DNA of 10,910 bases, from contig JAHFDE010000018.1 of assembly GCA_023249165.1 (NCBI GenBank), positions 1 through 10,910 on the forward strand, written 5' to 3'. Every line of letters begins with the position of its first letter. The first letter of the stretch is position 1. This document shows positions 7,901 through 10,910 of the stretch, in pieces. Source of the DNA: Candidatus Methylomirabilota bacterium (GTDB taxonomy: Bacteria; Methylomirabilota; Methylomirabilia; Methylomirabilales; CSP1-5). A program made the position numbers and the translations under genes. The notes under the pieces were generated by a model that worked only from the letters and a program-made list of their open reading frames with translations, made no database searches and was not told where the DNA came from.

Positions 7901-8338
7901 CTGGGGTACCTCGGCCAACCCGAAAAGACGGCGGAGGTGATGCGAGACGACTGGTATGTCACCGGAGACATCGCCTCGATCGATGAGGATGGCTTCATGC
8001 ACATCACAGACCGGCTTTCCCGCTTCAGCAAGATCGGGGGCGAGATGGTGCCTCACATTAAGGTGGAAGAGGCCATCAACGCGATTCTCGGGGATGACGG
8101 CTCCGTAATCGTCGGCATTCCGGATGAGCAGAAGGGTGAACGCCTCGTGGCCCTCTACACGCATAAAGAGATCACGCCGGAGCAGCTCTGGGAGCGATTA
8201 TGCCAGACCGATCTCCCGAAGCTCTGGATTCCCAAGCGAGAGCATCTTTACGCGGTCGGGAGCATACCGATGCTCGGCACGGGAAAGGTGGACCTCAAGA
8301 CGGCCAAGAGGATGGCCCTCGAGAGGGCGCGAGGATAA
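4940..8338 (+). CDS. LplT-PlsC-Aas fusion: MFS lysophospholipid transporter / acyltransferase / acyl-ACP (CoA) synthetase
   Basis: A 1132-residue three-domain protein. Residues ~1-415 are an MFS transporter like LplT, with the family segment FSPAKYGIVPEMLP after the fourth helix. Residues ~425-640 are a PlsC acyltransferase with NHMSHVD (His445, Asp450) and FAEG (516-519). Residues ~650-1125 are an AMP-forming acyl-activating enzyme: P-loop TSGSTGTPKG at 782-791, EGYGCTE at 918-924, TGD at 1008-1010 with the adenylate-binding Asp1010, and the late catalytic Lys1116 in GTGK. In E. coli, LplT and Aas are separate neighbouring proteins that flip lysophosphatidylethanolamine inward and re-acylate it; one-piece fusions of this layout and size are known in many bacteria. 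The ATG at 4940 has GGGAG upstream and overlaps the previous gene by 10 bases. In the first helix the usual LNDN motif reads LNHH. Recycling of lysophospholipids is the expected role. Confidence 0.92.
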   Translation: MPLGTYTQLLKSAGFQAFLWAQFLGALNHHIYKIVVAMLAVDAAAGSGGGSTYLSLSEAVFALPFFFFSGYAGHVADVFSKRTVLVATKGLEVAAMVLGLFAFLSGRIDLMLGVLFLIALEATVFSPAKYGIVPEMLPDKDLSRANGLLEMTTFLAIILGTSIGSMLFAAGKDRPELIGLILVGIAGAGTAASLAISRVPPSGSRKPFRLNPLAEIGSGVRRLYRDKSLWLTVLGIAYFWFVAALVQMDIILLGKEVMKLDDFGTGILVAFLAIGIGIGSMAAGRLSGNKVEPGLVPLGSIGMGGFSILLASSTLSYVQTVTALSLLGFSAGLFIVPLNALLQQKSGREEKGRLIATANFLTTGGVLLASGILWALRDLLQVPADRIAFILGLFTLVATVYILRLLPDFLVRFTLWMLTHTIYRIRIVGQEYVPFRGPALLVCNHMSHVDGLLVGACVQRFIRFMVYRPYYELKVFNWLFRLMKAIPVAGGIRKELLESLERAREELRQGHVVCIFAEGAVSRTGNLLPFKRGFERIVEGLDIPVIPVHLDRLWGSIFSFKGGRFFGKWPERIPYPVTVSFGPPLPSTSKAQEVRQAIMELGSAAVPHRRTSRDLLHVRFLRTAKRRWFSFAMADSSGTELTYGRALVSSLLLSRLLRNRCPEERMVGIVLPTSVAGALANIAVLLAGKVPVNLNFTAGRDAMISAIQQCGIRTIVTSRIFLAKAKHEELAGMVFLEEVMKRITPLQKVQSTLLALLPCRLLENFCHNGERSPDALATVIFTSGSTGTPKGAVLSHHNILSNVEAMAQVFWVTNKDRLMGALPFFHSFGFTGSLWFPLLAGFGVVYHANPLDAKTIGEMVARYRATILMGTPTFYAAYLRKCSAEEFASLRYAVAGAEKLREPIAQAFREKYGLDLLEGYGCTELAPVVSVNTPDFEGGSYRQTGLKAGSVGHPIPGVAVKVVDPDTGRPLAHGEEGLLLVKGPNRMLGYLGQPEKTAEVMRDDWYVTGDIASIDEDGFMHITDRLSRFSKIGGEMVPHIKVEEAINAILGDDGSVIVGIPDEQKGERLVALYTHKEITPEQLWERLCQTDLPKLWIPKREHLYAVGSIPMLGTGKVDLKTAKRMALERARG

Positions 8339-8346
8339 TCCCGCCG

Positions 8347-9180
8347 ATGGAGGCAACCCAACAAGCACACGACCTGACGCCCCGAGCCTTTCGGATACGA
8401 GTCCTGCTCATCGTGAGCCTCGGCATCGCGGCGATTGGCGTGACACTTTCCCTGCCACCGTTCGCTCAGGACCCGACGTACCACCACTTCGCCGACCAGC
8501 GCAATATGCTGGGCATCCCACACTTCCTCAACGTCGTCTCCAACGCGCCCTTCATCCTGGTTGCCGCGCTCGGCTTGACGGTCCTCCTGCTCCGGGGGGC
8601 GCACGGCCAGGGTCCTTTCATGGATCCCAGCGAGCGCTGGGCCTTTCTGATCCTTTTCGCCGGAGTGGGCCTGACCGGATTCGGGTCCGGTTACTACCAT
8701 CTTGTCCCCAACAAAGCCACACTGTTCTGGGATCGGCTCCCGATGACGATCGCCTTCATGTCGCTGTTCGCCTCGATCATCGCCGAGCGGATCAGCCTGA
8801 GTGCAGGACGCTCGCTCCTCTTACCATTGCTGGCCGTAGGCATTGCCAGCGTTATAAACTGGCACCTGGGGGAGGTCCGAGGGGCGGGTGATCTCCGGCT
8901 GTACGGGTTCGTGCAGTACTTTCCGCTCCTCGCGATCCCCCTCCTGGTCCTACTCTTCCCGCCGCGCTACACCCGTACCGCCGATCTGCTCGGCGCGCTC
9001 GGATGGTATGGTCTGGCGAAGGTCCTCGAGCTGCTTGATGCTCAGATCTTCGCCCTCGGGAATCTCGTGAGCGGCCACACCCTCAAGCACCTCGCCTCCG
9101 CCCTTGGCACCTACTGGATTCTCCGAATGCTGAAAACCCGCCGGCCGCTGGCCGTTCCCGACCTCTCTACAGTCCCTTGA
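8347..9180 (+). CDS. Ceramidase-like (alkaline ceramidase / CREST superfamily) membrane hydrolase
   Basis: A 277-residue protein with about seven membrane helices. It has the catalytic constellation of alkaline ceramidases: Ser114 and His118 in GSGYYH, Asp129 in WDRLPM, and His244 and His248 in GHTLKH. The spacings (Ser+4 to His, +11 to Asp, and two late His four apart) match those I recall for human ACER3 (Ser77, His81, Asp92, His217, His221), where the histidines bind zinc. An N-terminal DQRNMLGIPHFLNVVSN segment matches the conserved loop before the first core helix. CREST enzymes hydrolyse amide bonds of lipids in the membrane, but bacterial members are mostly uncharacterised. The start at 8347 follows a GAGG 12 bases upstream and lies 8 bases after the fusion gene, making this the likely last gene of the lipid operon. 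Its 3' end overlaps the opposing GYD gene by 14 bases. Ceramide itself need not be the substrate; no sphingolipid synthesis gene is in view. Confidence 0.85.
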   Translation: MEATQQAHDLTPRAFRIRVLLIVSLGIAAIGVTLSLPPFAQDPTYHHFADQRNMLGIPHFLNVVSNAPFILVAALGLTVLLLRGAHGQGPFMDPSERWAFLILFAGVGLTGFGSGYYHLVPNKATLFWDRLPMTIAFMSLFASIIAERISLSAGRSLLLPLLAVGIASVINWHLGEVRGAGDLRLYGFVQYFPLLAIPLLVLLFPPRYTRTADLLGALGWYGLAKVLELLDAQIFALGNLVSGHTLKHLASALGTYWILRMLKTRRPLAVPDLSTVP

Positions 9181-9457
9181 GAATTCCGTCGACCTCCTTT
9201 TGCGTGTACGCCCGCAGGGTCTCCGTCCGGACGTTGCCCAGGGCGCCAGCCGCCAACAGCAGGCGGGTTGCAGTGGCGTCGTCGGGGGCATCGATGATCG
9301 TGACGATATCGTACCGGCCCATGGTCCAGTAGATCTCTTTCACCGCCACCCCCATCCCCTTGGCGAAATTCCGAAAGGCCTCGGCGCGTTTGGTCGTGTC
9401 TTTAATGTTCCGGATCCCCTGATCACTATAGTTTCCGAGAATCACATAGGTGGGCAT
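9167..9457 (-). CDS. GYD domain-containing protein
   Basis: A 96-residue soluble protein of the GYD family (PF08734), small ferredoxin-fold-like alpha/beta proteins of unknown function. The name-giving motif appears as GRYDIV near residues 47-52. It is preceded by a MPTYVILGNYSDQG start typical of the family and followed by a helix with ALGNVRTETLRAY. The ATG at 9457 is chosen over the upstream one at 9517 because a very good Shine-Dalgarno (GGGAGGAG on the minus strand) precedes it and the family homology begins at that Met. It converges on the ceramidase-like gene and overlaps its end by 14 bases, with no terminator hairpin visible between them. Nothing links it functionally to the lipid genes. 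Confidence 0.88.
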   Translation of the reverse strand: MPTYVILGNYSDQGIRNIKDTTKRAEAFRNFAKGMGVAVKEIYWTMGRYDIVTIIDAPDDATATRLLLAAGALGNVRTETLRAYTQKEVDGILKGL

Positions 9458-9461
9458 CGCT

Positions 9462-9469
9462 CTCCTCCC
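9462..9469 (-). promoter_or_regulatory. Shine-Dalgarno of the GYD gene
   Basis: The minus strand reads GGGAGGAG here, 4 bases before the ATG at 9457-9455. It fixes the start of the GYD protein and shows that it is translated independently of anything upstream. Confidence 0.65.
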
Positions 9470-9513
9470 TTCGCTGGTGGTATGCCGCGCCGCACCCCCG
9501 TACCTCCTCCGAG

Positions 9514-9966
9514 TCACCCCTGCCTCAGGAGATCAACCAACAGAAACGCCAATTCGGGGATCCAGAGGAGCAGGGTGCGGTTGACGGCGAAGTCTCCTGC
9601 TGGGCGGCCGCCGGGGGCGGTGCACGCCTCGATCACAGCCGCGTGGAGGTGATCTCTCTGCCGCGCGACATCTATGCGGGTCGCCGCCAGGCTGAGCAGG
9701 GCCGGCCACAGGATGAACTCTCCCGTCGGGACGAGCACCCCTTCGCCTTCACGACCCGACACCGGTCCAGCCACGGCCAGAATCTGGAGAGCAGGGGTCG
9801 TCAACCCCTCGAAGACTCGCGCATCGACGCTCGACAGCGTGTGGAGGGCTCGGCTCACGTTCACTGCGACCTGCCGCGAGGCGTGACGGAGGTGTTGCTT
9901 CGGTTCACCCCAGTATGGATGACGAGAGGCGGCCGGGCAAGAGGATTTCCCTTGACCGGTCGGCAT
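9514..9966 (-). CDS. Hypothetical protein, unrecognised, possibly not a gene
   Basis: An open frame of 150 residues on the minus strand from an ATG at 9966 (the frame stays open to an ATG at 10017, inside dapF). It fills the interval of about 540 bases between the GYD gene and dapF, which otherwise holds nothing I can identify. In its favour: the peptide is rich in Ala, Leu and Val with plausible amphipathic segments (for example EFILWPALLSLAATRIDVAR), whereas the opposite strand read in the same codon register gives an Arg/Asp/His/Gln-rich product. It would also sit 56 bases upstream of the GYD gene on the same strand. Against it: the ribosome binding site is weak (AGAG), third-position GC is similar on both strands, and I recognise no domain. 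The true start may be a GTG further inside. No function can be proposed. Confidence 0.4.
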   Translation of the reverse strand: MPTGQGKSSCPAASRHPYWGEPKQHLRHASRQVAVNVSRALHTLSSVDARVFEGLTTPALQILAVAGPVSGREGEGVLVPTGEFILWPALLSLAATRIDVARQRDHLHAAVIEACTAPGGRPAGDFAVNRTLLLWIPELAFLLVDLLRQG

Positions 9967-9994
9967 TGCTCTCTTAAGGTGGTGCCGCCGGGGG

Positions 9995-10870
9995 ATGGCC
10001 GTGACCAGATTTGTCAAGTCTCATGGCCTCGGGAACGATTATGTCGTTCTCAACGAGGCCGACCTCGATTTTCGGATCACGCCGGAAGCGGTTCGCCTCC
10101 TGTGCCACCGACACTACGGCGTCGGCTCGGATGGCATCCTGTTCCTCGCGGGACCGCAAACCGCGCCCTTCGTCCTCCGGATCTTCAATCCTGACGGGAC
10201 TGAGGCCGAGAAGAGCGGCAATGGCATCCGCATCTTTGCCAAGTACCTCTTCGAGCATGGGTACACCCACGAAAAAACCTTCTATATCGAGACAAAGGGG
10301 GGGCTCGTGCGGGTCAACTTGGAAGGCGAGCGGGATCGGGTGACCACCGTGACGGTTGAGATGGGACGGGCGAGCTTTCGCAGCCACGACATCCCGGTGA
10401 CGGGTGAAGAGCGAGAGGTGGTGAACGAGGAACTGCGCGTGGACGGGGAACACTTCCGATTCACCGCAGTCTCGGTGGGAAATCCCCACTGCGTGATCCC
10501 CGTCGATCGCCTCAACCCGGAGGAGGTTCGCCGGCTTGGACCCCAGATCGAGCACCATCCCATCTTCCCTCACCGCACCAACGTGCAGTTCGCCAAGGTG
10601 CGCTCCCGGGACCGCGTGGCGATCCTGATCTGGGAACGAGGCGCCGGGTACACGCTGGCCTCCGGCTCGAGTGCCTGCGCAGTGGCTGCTGCCTGCCGCC
10701 GCCTCGGACTGACGGATGACCGGGTGACGATCCAGATGCCGGGCGGGGATCTCGACATCACGATCCGGCCAGAATGGGAGATCACATTGCGAGGCCCGGT
10801 GAGCGAGGTCTACACCGGTACTCTGAGTGTCGATCTGATCGAGGAGATCAAGAAGGCAACGCCTCTTTAG
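9995..10870 (+). CDS. dapF: DapF-fold epimerase homologue with both catalytic cysteines replaced by serine
   Basis: A 291-residue protein aligning end to end with diaminopimelate epimerase, the cofactor-free enzyme that converts LL- to meso-diaminopimelate in lysine and peptidoglycan synthesis. Residues corresponding to the ligand-binding set of the H. influenzae enzyme are all present: Asn14 (GLGND), Asn65 (FNPDG), Asn163 (GNPHC), Asn196 (TNV), and Glu214-Arg215 (ERGAG). The two catalytic thiols are not. The position of Cys73 is Ser74 (KSGNG instead of the usual CGNG) and that of Cys217 is Ser223 (LASGSS instead of ACGTG). The Glu in GAGET is Tyr219. The reading frame is intact and the conserved blocks are well kept, so this is not decay. 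It could be a slow or altered epimerase, a racemase or isomerase for another substrate, or a true DapF with unusual chemistry. No other lysine gene is in the window. The ATG at 9995 has an AAGGTGG 13 bases upstream, which is a long spacing. The symbol reflects homology, not proven activity. Confidence 0.85.
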   Translation: MAVTRFVKSHGLGNDYVVLNEADLDFRITPEAVRLLCHRHYGVGSDGILFLAGPQTAPFVLRIFNPDGTEAEKSGNGIRIFAKYLFEHGYTHEKTFYIETKGGLVRVNLEGERDRVTTVTVEMGRASFRSHDIPVTGEEREVVNEELRVDGEHFRFTAVSVGNPHCVIPVDRLNPEEVRRLGPQIEHHPIFPHRTNVQFAKVRSRDRVAILIWERGAGYTLASGSSACAVAAACRRLGLTDDRVTIQMPGGDLDITIRPEWEITLRGPVSEVYTGTLSVDLIEEIKKATPL

Positions 10871-10910
10871 AGCCAACCCGTGGCACCAACAGCAGCACCT
10901 TCGGCCCCTC

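Noticed and set aside
6773..8164. 463-codon open frame on the minus strand opposite the acyl-activating domain of the LplT-PlsC-Aas fusion
   Set aside because: It is antisense to a domain with all AMP-binding motifs intact; its product is His-, Arg- and Gly-rich with no domain, as expected for a shadow frame in GC-rich DNA.
8124..8891. 255-codon plus-strand frame spanning the end of the fusion gene and most of the ceramidase-like gene
   Set aside because: Both overlapped frames contain family motifs (GTGK in the first; GSGYYH and WDRLPM in the second); this one is Arg/Pro/Ser-rich and motif-free.
9643..10194. Plus-strand open frame running from the gap into dapF
   Set aside because: It overlaps 200 bases of well conserved dapF coding sequence in another frame and gives an Arg/Gln/Asp-rich product without recognisable features.
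10214..10216. Idea that the Ser codons in the DapF homologue are sequencing errors or pseudogene decay
   Set aside because: Cys to AGC and Cys to TCC at two distant sites, with all neighbouring motif residues intact and an unbroken frame, is not what random error or decay would produce.
10880..10910. GTG at 10880 opening an Ala/Pro-rich frame to the window edge
   Set aside because: Only ten codons are visible and there is no clear Shine-Dalgarno; it may begin the next gene but cannot be supported.
1..10910. CRISPR arrays, tRNA or rRNA genes, insertion sequences, riboswitches, rho-independent terminators
   Set aside because: Reading both strands I saw no regular repeats, no T-arm/anticodon pattern, no transposase or terminal inverted repeats, and no hairpin followed by a T run; coding genes fill nearly all the space.

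Overview
The window is about 10.9 kb of GC-rich, tightly packed bacterial chromosome. It reads as a Gram-negative-type bacterium: it has an LplT-Aas style lysophospholipid salvage protein, an Oma1/BepA-like M48 protease and a DapF homologue. The compact, GC-rich layout would suit an NC10/Methylomirabilota-, Nitrospirota- or Deltaproteobacteria-like lineage. That is only an impression; there is no rRNA or other marker to settle it. No mobile element, CRISPR array, tRNA or rRNA is visible.

Positions 1-9180 carry one long series of plus-strand genes with short gaps or overlaps, probably one or two operons. The series starts with the 3' end of a DUF2339-type polytopic membrane protein, followed by an M48 zinc metalloprotease. 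Then come six genes that together form a lipid-building and remodelling cassette: a CDP-alcohol phosphatidyltransferase of the YnbA type, a CdsA-like phosphatidate cytidylyltransferase of the YnbB type, two different PlsC-fold acyltransferases, a 1132-residue fusion of an LplT-like MFS transporter, a PlsC domain and an acyl-ACP/CoA synthetase (Aas), and a ceramidase-like (CREST superfamily) membrane hydrolase. On paper the set can activate acyl chains, acylate lysophosphatidate or lysophospholipids, make CDP-diacylglycerol, attach a head group and remove an amide- or ester-linked acyl chain. The actual lipid product cannot be read from the sequence.

Positions 9167-9966 run on the minus strand: a small GYD-domain protein whose 3' end overlaps that of the ceramidase-like gene, and upstream of it an unrecognised ORF that may or may not be a gene. 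Plus-strand coding resumes at 9995 with a DapF-fold protein.

Two enzymes have altered catalytic motifs. The DapF homologue keeps the substrate-binding residues of diaminopimelate epimerase, but both catalytic cysteines are serine. The CDP-alcohol phosphatidyltransferase has Asn at two of the four motif aspartates (a pattern I recall from E. coli YnbA) and Leu at the motif arginine. These two points, and the combination of YnbAB-like, multi-PlsC, LplT-Aas and ceramidase-like genes in one run, are the main candidates for undescribed biology.
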